Notes: a model not told the origin generated them from the sequence alone. A stretch of DNA of 6,805 nt from Chloroflexota bacterium (GCA_017860675.1 JAGDMV010000099.1:1-6805), one strand, 5' to 3'. Shown: positions 1 through 5,241, counted from the stretch's first letter. A program made the numbers and translations.

Positions 1-1
1 C

Positions 2-289
2 GCCGCCGGCGGCGAGTACGCCTGCATCGACTCGGATGCACTGTACGACGCGTACAACGGTCCCGCCGCGAGCGAGCGCCGGGCATGGCCGGTGGGCCGG
101 GTCTGGGCCGAGTACGAGGCGACTCATGACCGCCTGGAGGCGGCAATCGTGGCGATGCCGGCTGAGCGCTGGGACGCGCCGCTGCTCTACCCGTGGAACG
201 AGCGGGGCACTGTCGTCGGCCTGGTGGTGCTGATGACTGAGCACGAGACCGCGGATCACTGCGAGCCGATCGCGGCGATTGCCGGCTGA
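2..289 (+). CDS. DinB/ClbS-like four-helix-bundle protein, C-terminal part
   Basis: This reading frame is open from the window edge to the TGA at 287-289 and gives 95 residues. The true start lies outside the window; a GTG at 92 exists but cuts through an apparently continuous protein. The translation is mostly helical, with an aromatic/acidic first half (WAEYEATHDRLEAAI) followed by LLYPWNERGT and a helix carrying the pattern TEHETADHCEPI. A 'YPW...G' turn followed by a helix with an EH...H motif is typical of the end of DinB/DUF1706 (ClbS/DfsB-like) proteins. In that superfamily His residues can bind a divalent metal, and members include thiol-dependent enzymes and stress or toxin-protection proteins. 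The N-terminal His residues are not visible, so no catalytic claim is possible. It converges on the TetR gene. The family call rests on motif resemblance only. Confidence 0.6.
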   Translation, partial: AAGGEYACIDSDALYDAYNGPAASERRAWPVGRVWAEYEATHDRLEAAIVAMPAERWDAPLLYPWNERGTVVGLVVLMTEHETADHCEPIAAIAG

Positions 290-406
290 TGGGGCACCGG
301 GCTGGAGTCCCTGCTCGCGACCTGTCGGCGGGGCGCACACAGCGGACGCGCGGAGGTAGTCGGAGCGGTGGCGCGCCGGGAGATGGCGGGCTGCAGGAGT
401 CGGAGC

Positions 407-445
407 GGGCCTGCCCCGCCTGACTGAGCGGACCGACGCAGGCCC
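407..445. terminator. candidate bidirectional terminator hairpin between convergent genes
   Basis: In the 173-bp gap between the convergent DinB-like and TetR genes, GGGCCTGC (407-414) is the exact reverse complement of GCAGGCCC (438-445), with a 23-nt loop. No T-tract follows on either strand, so it does not match a classical Rho-independent terminator. Its place between two converging stop codons is the main support. The rest of the gap (290-406, 446-462) shows nothing else recognisable apart from an 11-bp direct repeat reported as a finding. Confidence 0.25.
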
Positions 446-462
446 AGCGCCAGCGCCTCCCG

Positions 463-1155
463 TCAGGACGCCGGCTTCCCCTTGGTGGCCGAGCCTCCTG
501 GGGGCGTGACACCGGCGCCCCTCGACCCGGCCGACCACTCGTCCGGGTCCGGCAGCCCGACGATCATGCGACAGGCACGCCCGACGAGCGCCGGGTCGAT
601 CGCGCCAGGATCCAGGTAGACCTGCATCAGCAGCCCGTCGCCCAGTGCCTTGAGGATCGTGGCCAGTTCTCCAGGCGTGAAACCGGACTTGACGTTCTCT
701 GCCTCGAGCTTTGCCGCGAGGATGTCGGCAATTGCGTCGCGCGTGCTGGCGAGGTCGTCCGCCAGGCGCGCCCGCAGCGTTGGGTCGCGCATGGCGACCA
801 GCCACAGCTCGATCCCGAAGAGGTCGATCGACTCCTCCGTCGCGGCTTGGGTCCTCAGGTAGGACCCGATACTGTCGAGCACGTCATCCAGCGGCATGCC
901 GCGGTAGGCATCCGTCAAGGCCGCGCGGCGCTCCTTGATGATGCGGTCCGCCAGAGCGAGAAACAGGTCGGCCTTGGTCGCGAAGTTGGAGTAGACAGCG
1001 CCCTTCGTGAATCCCGCCTCGGCGGCCACCTCCTCCAGTGAGGCACCGCGGTAGCCGAGCCGGGCGAACACGGCTGCCGCTGCGTCCAGGAGCTGCTCGC
1101 GGGTCTGGGCGCGCCGCTCCTGGCGGCTGAGCCGTGTCGGTCGTTGGGCTGTCAT
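463..1155 (-). CDS. TetR/AcrR-family transcriptional repressor
   Basis: A complete 230-residue protein, slightly longer than the usual 190-220 of the family. A basic N-terminal arm (residues 1-20) leads into helix 1 (QLLDAAAAVFARLGYRGAS), then the helix-turn-helix at about residues 39-58, with SLEEVAAEAG, FTKGAVYSNF and the typical KADLF after it. Residues 65-205 are the helical ligand-binding and dimerisation domain, which is too variable to name a ligand. The last 25 residues (Gly/Pro/Ser/Lys) look like a disordered tail. The ATG at 1155 has no obvious Shine-Dalgarno. Read on the minus strand, a TACCAT box (plus-strand 1163-1168) lies 7 nt before the ATG, which would suit a leaderless transcript. 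The gene diverges from the DUF2807-like gene, and the shared spacer carries repeated GGTAT elements, so it probably represses both that gene and itself. The family is certain; target and inducer are inference. Confidence 0.95.
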   Translation of the reverse strand: MTAQRPTRLSRQERRAQTREQLLDAAAAVFARLGYRGASLEEVAAEAGFTKGAVYSNFATKADLFLALADRIIKERRAALTDAYRGMPLDDVLDSIGSYLRTQAATEESIDLFGIELWLVAMRDPTLRARLADDLASTRDAIADILAAKLEAENVKSGFTPGELATILKALGDGLLMQVYLDPGAIDPALVGRACRMIVGLPDPDEWSAGSRGAGVTPPGGSATKGKPAS

Positions 1156-1183
1156 GAGGACGATGGTACCAGAAGGTATTCAG

Positions 1184-1197
1184 ATACTCACGGGTAT
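1184..1197. promoter_or_regulatory. operator-like inverted repeat, site A
   Basis: ATACT-CACG-GGTAT is an inverted repeat with 5-bp arms (one mismatch) around a 4-bp centre. Its last base is the first T of the TTGACA -35 box. It shares its layout and the following TTG with site B, 50 bp downstream. A further overlapping pair, GTAT-TCAG-ATAC at 1176-1187, extends the cluster to the left. The position suits a TetR dimer blocking the rightward promoter and perhaps the repressor's own promoter. Binding is inferred. Confidence 0.5.
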
Positions 1198-1225
1198 TGA
1201 CACGCGGTGCATGGCCGGCTATGGT
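1197..1225 (+). promoter_or_regulatory. sigma70-type promoter for the DUF2807-like gene
   Basis: A perfect TTGACA (-35, 1197-1202) is followed after exactly 17 bp by TATGGT (-10, 1220-1225; 4 of 6 consensus bases). Transcription would begin near 1232 and run right, giving a leader of about 165 nt before the ATG at 1396. The box pair sits between operator-like sites A and B, as expected for a repressed promoter. In DNA this GC-rich, a perfect -35 at ideal spacing is unlikely to be noise, although the -10 is only moderate. Confidence 0.6.
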
Positions 1226-1233
1226 GCATATGG

Positions 1234-1247
1234 ATACCGTCAGGTAT
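1234..1247. promoter_or_regulatory. operator-like inverted repeat, site B
   Basis: ATACC-GTCA-GGTAT is a perfect inverted repeat (5-bp arms, 4-bp centre) lying at about +2 to +15 of the predicted rightward transcript. It matches site A in arm sequence, spacing and the TTG that follows, and starts exactly 50 bp after it. It is the best single candidate for the binding site of the divergent TetR protein. Another GGTAT half-site lies at 1261-1265. Confidence 0.55.
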
Positions 1248-1308
1248 TGGCATTCCGTAGGGTATGGATCTGCATGAGGCGGGGCGTGGCAGTGCGACTC
1301 GAGTTGAA

Positions 1309-1322
1309 GTCCTGTCCAGGAC
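1309..1322. repeat. short inverted repeat in the leader of the DUF2807-like gene
   Basis: GTCCTG-TC-CAGGAC is a perfect 6-bp inverted repeat within the leader between the predicted start of transcription and the ATG at 1396. It differs in sequence from the GGTAT operators, so it could be a second protein site or simply chance. No function is claimed. Confidence 0.25.
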
Positions 1323-1395
1323 CTGTCGACGGGGTGGCTGGTCAACCACTGCATCAGCCTGGCGGCCAATGGCGAGTTGCACGAGGCAGGAGAGC

Positions 1396-1815
1396 ATGTC
1401 CGTGACCACGACCCGTGCCCCAGAAGAAGCCACCCGGACGCTCGACCTCGTCCGGTTCGAGCGGATCGAGCTGCGCGACCCGGCCAACTGGGTCGACCTG
1501 ATCGTCGATCCGGGCGCGGCCGAGCGCATCACCGTCCACGGTCCACGCGACCTTGTGGATCGGGTCCGGATCGACGTCCGACGCGACTCGCTCCACATCG
1601 GCCTGGCCGGTACCGTGACCGAACGAGTTCGGGATGCCCTGACGACGAGCCTGAACCGCCGGCACCTGACCTACCGGATCCAGGCAAGGCGCGTGCTCGA
1701 GGTGCGCGTGCGGGGCCTTGTCCGGGTTTCCGTGACGGCGTTCGGTGCCGACGCACCCGTCGTCACGCGCCTCGTGCCCCACCCGGCATGGCCCGCCGCC
1801 GACCACCCACGGTAG
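1396..1815 (+). CDS. DUF2807 (head GIN)-like protein, short or truncated
   Basis: The protein has 139 residues from the ATG at 1396, which is preceded by AGGAG (1388-1392). The gap to the ATG is short; a GTG at 1402 would have a 9-nt gap and is a fair alternative. The frame stays open back to an ATG at 1264, but those 44 codons (Ser/Arg/Trp-rich) do not look like protein and overlap the control region. Residues 20-113 alternate hydrophobic and charged residues in the order of a DUF2807 domain: RFERIELRD, then VDLIVDPGAAERITVHGP, then RVRIDVRRDSLHIGLAG, then YRIQARRVLEVRVRGLVRV. That domain normally continues into a beta-solenoid of clearly greater length; here it ends after about 25 more Pro/His/Ala-rich residues. 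There is no signal peptide or membrane segment. It is probably under control of the divergent TetR. DUF2807 function is poorly defined; some relatives are surface or envelope-stress proteins. Confidence 0.6.
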   Translation: MSVTTTRAPEEATRTLDLVRFERIELRDPANWVDLIVDPGAAERITVHGPRDLVDRVRIDVRRDSLHIGLAGTVTERVRDALTTSLNRRHLTYRIQARRVLEVRVRGLVRVSVTAFGADAPVVTRLVPHPAWPAADHPR

Positions 1816-1856
1816 GAGCGCCTGGGGCCGCATATCCCCGGATCCCCCGACCCGGG

Positions 1857-1862
1857 TATACT
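1857..1862 (+). promoter_or_regulatory. candidate -10 box for the helicase operon
   Basis: TATACT matches the -10 consensus at five of six positions, in a region otherwise almost devoid of A/T. No convincing -35 box is visible 16-18 bp upstream and there is no TG extension. Transcription would start near 1869 and leave a leader of about 119 nt. The box is part of GGGTATACTCA, which shares GGTAT and ATACTCA with the TetR operator region; this may be coincidence. Confidence 0.4.
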
Positions 1863-1901
1863 CATCCCCTTCGTGCTCGATGGGTGCTCCGGTCCGCGCC
1901 C

Positions 1902-1916
1902 ACGGTTCCCAACCGT
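1902..1916 (+). other. hairpin in the helicase leader (upstream)
   Basis: ACGGTT-CCC-AACCGT is a perfect 6-bp stem with a 3-nt loop in the leader upstream of the helicase start. It is A/T-containing and therefore less likely to be a by-product of GC-richness than most hairpins here. Its role is unknown: it could be part of a structured 5' leader or an inverted-repeat protein site. Confidence 0.35.
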
Positions 1917-1945
1917 CCGACCCCGAACCACCCCGCGCCCTGACC

Positions 1946-1979
1946 GGGCCCCGCCTGCCGGCGGGAGGGCCCCCAGGAG
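1946..1979 (+). promoter_or_regulatory. stem-loop abutting the helicase ribosome-binding site
   Basis: CCCGCC (1950-1955) and GGCGGG (1960-1965) form a 6-bp stem with loop TGCC. GGGC (1946-1949) can pair with GCCC (1969-1972), extending it around a 3-nt bulge. Two nucleotides later comes the Shine-Dalgarno AGGAG (1975-1979), 8 nt before the ATG at 1988. This RBS decides the helicase start. The hairpin could tune ribosome access, for instance with temperature or by the helicase acting on its own mRNA; that is inference. Confidence 0.4.
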
Positions 1980-1987
1980 CATTCTCC

Positions 1988-3478
1988 ATGTCGTTCGACA
2001 CTCTCGGGCTCACGCCCGAGCTGGTCCGCGTCGTCGCGGACGAGGGCTACACCCAGCCCACCCCGGTCCAGCGCGAGGCGATCCCGATCGTGCTTGCCGG
2101 CCGCGACCTCGTCGCAACCGCCCAGACGGGCACGGGCAAGACGGCGGCGTTCGTGCTTCCCCTTCTGCAGCGCCTGCACGCGACGGCCGATGCCGACCGG
2201 CGCCCGGCCGGGCAGCGCCCGGTCCGACGCTCCGTGCGTGCCCTCGTGCTCGCTCCCACGCGGGAGCTCGCCCTGCAGGTCGAGGAGGCCGTCCGGACGT
2301 ACGGCGCCCGGCGCCCGATCCAGTCGGTCGCCATCTACGGCGGGGTCGGCTTCGAGCCGCAGGCCCGCGCCCTGCGCGCCGGCGCCGAGATCGTGGTCGC
2401 CACCCCCGGCCGCCTGCTGGACCACGTCGCCCAGCACACGATCGACCTCTCGCGGGTGGAGATCCTGGTGCTCGACGAGGCCGACCGGATGCTCGACATG
2501 GGCTTCATCCGGGACATTCGCCGCGTGATCGCGATGCTGCCCGCGCGCCGCCAGAACCTCCTCTTCTCGGCCACCTTCCCGGGGGAGATCCGGGAGCTGG
2601 CGGCGAGCCTGCTGGATCGGCCGTCCAGCGTCGACGTCTCGCCGCCCGGGACCGCGGCGGAGCTCGTCGAGCAGCTCGTGATCCCGGTCGACCGCGAGCG
2701 CAAGCGCGAGCTGCTCACCCACCTCGTCCGCTCCGGCCGGATCGGGCAGGCCCTGGTCTTCACCCGGACCAAGCACGGGGCCAACCGGCTCGCGGAGCTC
2801 CTGTCGAGGGACGGGATCCGGGCCGCCGCGATCCACGGCAACAAGAGCCAGGGCCAGCGCATCCGGGCCCTCGACGACTTCAAGGAGGGCCGGGCGGCGA
2901 TCCTCGTGGCCACAGACATCGCGGCCCGCGGCATAGACATCGACGCGCTTCCGCACGTCGTCAACTTCGAGATGCCACTGGTGCCGGAGGACTACGTCCA
3001 CCGGGTGGGCCGGACCGGGCGGGCCGGAACGGGCGGCGAAGCCGTCTCGCTCGTCTGTGTGGACGAAGCCGGCCTGCTCCGCGACGTGGAGCGGCACCTG
3101 CGCCGGCAGATCGAGTCCGAGGTCGTCCCCGGCTTCGAGCCGGACCGCTCCGTCCGTCCCGAGCCGATCCGGCGGTGGTCCGGCACGACGGTCCGGCCGG
3201 CGCGTCCAGCCGGCCATCGGGTGGTGCACGTCGCAACCGGCCATCGCGCGGTGCACCTCCCGGCTGGCGTTCACGCCCGGCCGGGCGCCGGTGGCCCGGC
3301 ACCCGTCGTGCCGAGCGCGACCGGGCTCCACCGCCTCGACCGTGCGCACGGCGCCGCGCCACGCCTGCCGGTCGCGCTCCCCGGTGAGCGCCTCGCCCGT
3401 GCCGCGGCGAGACCCGCTCCGGACCGATCGGGCAGCAGCCCGGAAGCGCGGCCGAGCACAGGGAGGATCCGCCGGTGA
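1988..3478 (+). CDS. rhlE: DEAD-box ATP-dependent RNA helicase, RhlE type
   Basis: The protein is 496 residues from the ATG at 1988, chosen for its RBS (AGGAG, 8-nt gap) and because the family begins MSF..LGL at this point; the open frame back to 1745 is not protein-like. All helicase motifs are intact: Q motif (Phe3, Gln28), Walker A AQTGTGKT (45-52), PTRELALQ (90-97), GG (118-119), TPGR (139-142), DEAD (163-166), SAT (194-196), VFTRTK (257-262), ATDIAARGID (308-317) and HRVGRTGRAG (338-347). AIHGNKSQGQRIRAL (281-295) is characteristic of the RhlE subgroup. It should unwind or remodel RNA in the cytoplasm (ribosome assembly, cold adaptation or mRNA decay in relatives). Residues from about 385 form a basic Pro/Ala/Arg-rich tail with a duplicated His-containing 9-residue unit (408-425). 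Its stop overlaps the GTG of the next gene, so at least three genes are probably co-expressed. Confidence 0.96.
   Translation: MSFDTLGLTPELVRVVADEGYTQPTPVQREAIPIVLAGRDLVATAQTGTGKTAAFVLPLLQRLHATADADRRPAGQRPVRRSVRALVLAPTRELALQVEEAVRTYGARRPIQSVAIYGGVGFEPQARALRAGAEIVVATPGRLLDHVAQHTIDLSRVEILVLDEADRMLDMGFIRDIRRVIAMLPARRQNLLFSATFPGEIRELAASLLDRPSSVDVSPPGTAAELVEQLVIPVDRERKRELLTHLVRSGRIGQALVFTRTKHGANRLAELLSRDGIRAAAIHGNKSQGQRIRALDDFKEGRAAILVATDIAARGIDIDALPHVVNFEMPLVPEDYVHRVGRTGRAGTGGEAVSLVCVDEAGLLRDVERHLRRQIESEVVPGFEPDRSVRPEPIRRWSGTTVRPARPAGHRVVHVATGHRAVHLPAGVHARPGAGGPAPVVPSATGLHRLDRAHGAAPRLPVALPGERLARAAARPAPDRSGSSPEARPSTGRIRR
3210..3259 (+). repeat. 27-bp tandem duplication in the helicase tail
   Basis: Two 23-nt blocks, 3210-3232 and 3237-3259, are identical at 20 of 23 positions and start 27 nt apart. 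This encodes the 9-residue units AGHRVVHVA and TGHRAVHLP, followed by a third, weaker AGVHARPG. The period is a multiple of three and keeps the frame. It looks like a local slippage duplication in a tail that tolerates length change. Confidence 0.7.
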
Positions 3479-3732
3479 AGGTATCGAAGCACGAGCGCAC
3501 GAGGCGCGCTCTTGAGACGGAGCGGTCCCGGCAGATCGAGCAGGCCTGGGCAGCCGGGATCGAACCCGACGATGCGGCGTCGTTCGCTCGCCAGGTGGAG
3601 GCGGCCCGCGCCCGGGGCCCGCTCCCGCCACAGCCGGACATGGCGCCGGGCACGCCACCCCACCCGCCGCGTCCCGGTCACGAGCCGAAACCGCCGAAGA
3701 ACCAGGCACGGCCCCGGCGGAGGCAGTACTAG
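3475..3732 (+). CDS. small basic/proline-rich protein of unknown function
   Basis: An 85-residue protein starting at GTG 3475, whose bases 2-3 lie in the helicase stop (GTGA, 4-nt overlap). GGGAGG at 3461-3466 lies 8 nt before it. Both points support this start and suggest translational coupling. Residues 1-27 are a strongly charged helix (KHERTRRALETERSRQIEQAW), followed by GIEPDDAASFARQVEAARARG (about 29-48), likely a short helical hairpin. Residues 49-80 are proline-rich and probably disordered, and the end is Arg-rich (RPRRRQY). There are no membrane or secretion signals. I recognise no family. The charge and position suggest an RNA- or ribosome-associated partner of the helicase, but nothing in the sequence proves that. 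Confidence 0.75.
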   Translation: MKVSKHERTRRALETERSRQIEQAWAAGIEPDDAASFARQVEAARARGPLPPQPDMAPGTPPHPPRPGHEPKPPKNQARPRRRQY

Positions 3733-4074
3733 GTGAAGCGCAAGCGCAAGGTCTTCTACCCGCCGCCGCGCAACCAGAGGGGTCCCGTGTCCTCTGGAGG
3801 CCCCGCCTCGTTCGCCCACCCGACCGTCGTGGCCATCGACCTCCGGGCCGGGGTGGGTCGGAAGGACATCGTCGTCGGGACCCGGGCAACGATCCTCGGC
3901 GACGGGCTGTACGCCGGCGAGGTCGCGGTGGTCGAGCGGCTGATCGGCGGCGGTATTCCCGCCGCTCTCGTCAGGACGGAGGCGGGCCGCACGCGCCGGG
4001 TCCGGACCATCGACCTGGAGCTGGTCGCCGACCGTCCACCTCGAGACGCGGACCTGCGCGATCCCCGGCCCTGA
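3733..4074 (+). CDS. small basic protein with KOW/SH3-like segment
   Basis: A 113-residue protein starting at GTG 3733, immediately after the TAG of the previous gene, with GGAGG (3719-3723) 9 nt upstream inside that gene. The N-terminus is very basic (MKRKRKVFYPPPRNQRG). Residues 47-99 resemble a small beta-barrel of KOW/SH3 type: IVVGTRATILGDGLYAGE, then VAVVERLIGGGIPAALV, then RTEAGRTRRVRTIDLELV. The pattern of a hydrophobic strand, 'G.YAG..' turn, 'VE' strand, a strand with V(R)T..G and a final strand ending DLELV matches how KOW domains in ribosomal L24/L26 and NusG-like proteins are built. A basic arm plus such a barrel suggests RNA binding. The assignment is by pattern only; another SH3-like fold is possible. 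It is the last gene before the convergent dhaK. Confidence 0.75.
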   Translation: MKRKRKVFYPPPRNQRGPVSSGGPASFAHPTVVAIDLRAGVGRKDIVVGTRATILGDGLYAGEVAVVERLIGGGIPAALVRTEAGRTRRVRTIDLELVADRPPRDADLRDPRP

Positions 4075-4088
4075 TCCTGCTCGGGCCG
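4066..4088. terminator. candidate terminator hairpin between convergent operons
   Basis: CGGCCC (4066-4071) and GGGCCG (4083-4088) are reverse complements separated by 11 nt. The hairpin includes the TGA of the KOW-like gene (4072-4074) and fills most of the 18-bp gap before the dhaK stop. No T-tract follows on either strand. With so little room between converging genes, any intrinsic signal for either transcript would have to lie here or inside the opposing gene. Confidence 0.3.
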
Positions 4089-4092
4089 CCGA

Positions 4093-5115
4093 CTACTGCA
4101 CGAACCTGGGGCTGAGCGCCGGGTCGTCGAGCAGGCTGCGAAGCTCCACGTCGAGCTCCATGACCGTGATCGAGGCGCCCGTCATCTCGAGCGAGGTGAT
4201 GAACTCGCCGACATAGCTCCGCGCGATCGCGTGGCCGGCCGCCTCCAGCGCCCGGCGGGCGGCCCGGTAGAGGATGTACTGGTCCATGTACGGGGTCGCC
4301 CCCAGTCCGTTGACCATCAGCGCCAGCTCCTGCCCGGCGGGCATGTCGAGGTCGGCGAGGATGGCGGCCACCAGGTGCCCGGCGATCTCGTCGGCCGGCT
4401 CCAGCGGTCCGCGACGGACACCCGGCTCGCCGTGGACGCCCATGCCGATCTCCATCATGTCCGCCGGCAGCTCGAAGGTGGGCCGGTCGGATCCGGGCAC
4501 CTCGCAGGGCGAGAGGGCGACGCCCATGCTCCGGGTCGCGGCGTTCGCCTTACGGGCGATGCGTTCCACCTCGTCGAGCGGAACGCCGCGCTCGGCAGCA
4601 GCGCCGATGCATTTGAAGACGAAGATGTCGCCCGCGATGCCGCGCCGCCGGGACGTCTTCCCGGCCGGGGCCGATGCCACGTCGTCGGTCACCTGGACCT
4701 CGCGCACCTCGATGCCCTCGGCAGCGGCCATCTGCGCGGCGAGCCCGAAGTTGAGGACGTCACCGCTGTAGTTGCCGTAACCCAGGAGGACGCCGCGGCC
4801 GGCGTTCGCCGCCCGGATGGCGTCCAGGCAGACCCCGGGCGGCGGCGAGGTGAAGATGTCGCCGCAGGCCGCGGCGTCGGCCAGACCGCGCCCAACGTAG
4901 CCGGCGAAGGCCGGCTCGTGTCCCGAGCCGCCGCCGACGACGAACCCCACCTTCGATCCGGCCGGGCGACAGCGCGCCACTACGCGGGGCGCCGCCAGGC
5001 GAACGAGGTCGCCGTGCGCCGCCACGAACCCGTCGAGCATCTCGTCGACGGCGTCGGAGGGGGAGTTGATGATCTTCTTGAGGGCTCCGCGGTAGACCTC
5101 ACCGTGGTGTGCCAT
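4093..5115 (-). CDS. dhaK: dihydroxyacetone kinase subunit DhaK (Dak1-type), orphan
   Basis: A full 340-residue Dak1-domain protein, close to the 356 of E. coli DhaK. The ATG at 5115 has GGAGGG (plus-strand 5121-5126) 5 nt upstream. Clear family blocks are KKIINSPSDAVDEML (13-27), GGGSGHEPAFAGY (61-73), GDIFTSPP (85-92), NYSGDVLNF (115-123), RRRGIAGD (156-163), GMGVHGEPG (224-232), VNGLGATP (268-275) and TSLEMTGASIT (307-317). The acid/base pair of E. coli (His56, Asp109) corresponds to His66 and Asp119 at the same 53-residue spacing. His228 matches the His that forms the covalent hemiaminal with the ketone substrate. The lysine usually before NYTGD is Gly114 here. DhaK binds dihydroxyacetone while DhaL binds ATP or ADP; no dhaL or dhaM is in the window. 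Paralogues act on other short ketoses such as erythrulose, so the substrate is uncertain. Confidence 0.93.
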   Translation of the reverse strand: MAHHGEVYRGALKKIINSPSDAVDEMLDGFVAAHGDLVRLAAPRVVARCRPAGSKVGFVVGGGSGHEPAFAGYVGRGLADAAACGDIFTSPPPGVCLDAIRAANAGRGVLLGYGNYSGDVLNFGLAAQMAAAEGIEVREVQVTDDVASAPAGKTSRRRGIAGDIFVFKCIGAAAERGVPLDEVERIARKANAATRSMGVALSPCEVPGSDRPTFELPADMMEIGMGVHGEPGVRRGPLEPADEIAGHLVAAILADLDMPAGQELALMVNGLGATPYMDQYILYRAARRALEAAGHAIARSYVGEFITSLEMTGASITVMELDVELRSLLDDPALSPRFVQ

Positions 5116-5210
5116 CTTGACCCTCCAGCCGGCCGCGCTCCTCTGCCATCACCCGGCCCGAGGGCCGACCAGCACCCGCTGTCCGCGTGTCGATCGTTGG
5201 GCTGAGCACC

Positions 5211-5241
5211 ACCGCCCTCAGGGCGATTCGAGCCCGGCGGT
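5211..5241 (-). other. stem-loop upstream of dhaK
   Basis: ACCGCC (5211-5216) pairs with GGCGGT (5236-5241), and GGGC (5221-5224) with GCCC (5232-5235), around the loop GATTCGA. A 4-nt bulge (CTCA) separates the two helices on one side only, for 10 bp in total. It lies about 96 nt before the dhaK ATG and could be in its leader. The loop resembles a tRNA T-loop only superficially; no acceptor, D or anticodon arm is present. Confidence 0.4.

Noticed and set aside
1264..1395. Upstream extension of the DUF2807-like gene to an ATG at 1264
   Set aside because: The 44 extra residues are not protein-like, there is no RBS at 1264, and the ATG falls in the last GGTAT half-site. AGGAG lies just before the ATG at 1396.
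1745..1987. N-terminal extension of the helicase to 1745
   Set aside because: It would overlap the end of the DUF2807-like gene and the likely promoter. The family start MSF..LGL and a strong RBS mark 1988.
1862..3889. 675-codon open frame on the minus strand opposite the helicase
   Set aside because: It is a shadow of the helicase and the small genes in GC-rich DNA. The translation is Arg/Pro/Gly-rich without any domain, while the plus strand carries every DEAD-box motif.
4231..5205. 324-codon plus-strand frame opposite dhaK
   Set aside because: It is an antisense shadow of a clearly recognised enzyme gene and shows no domain of its own.
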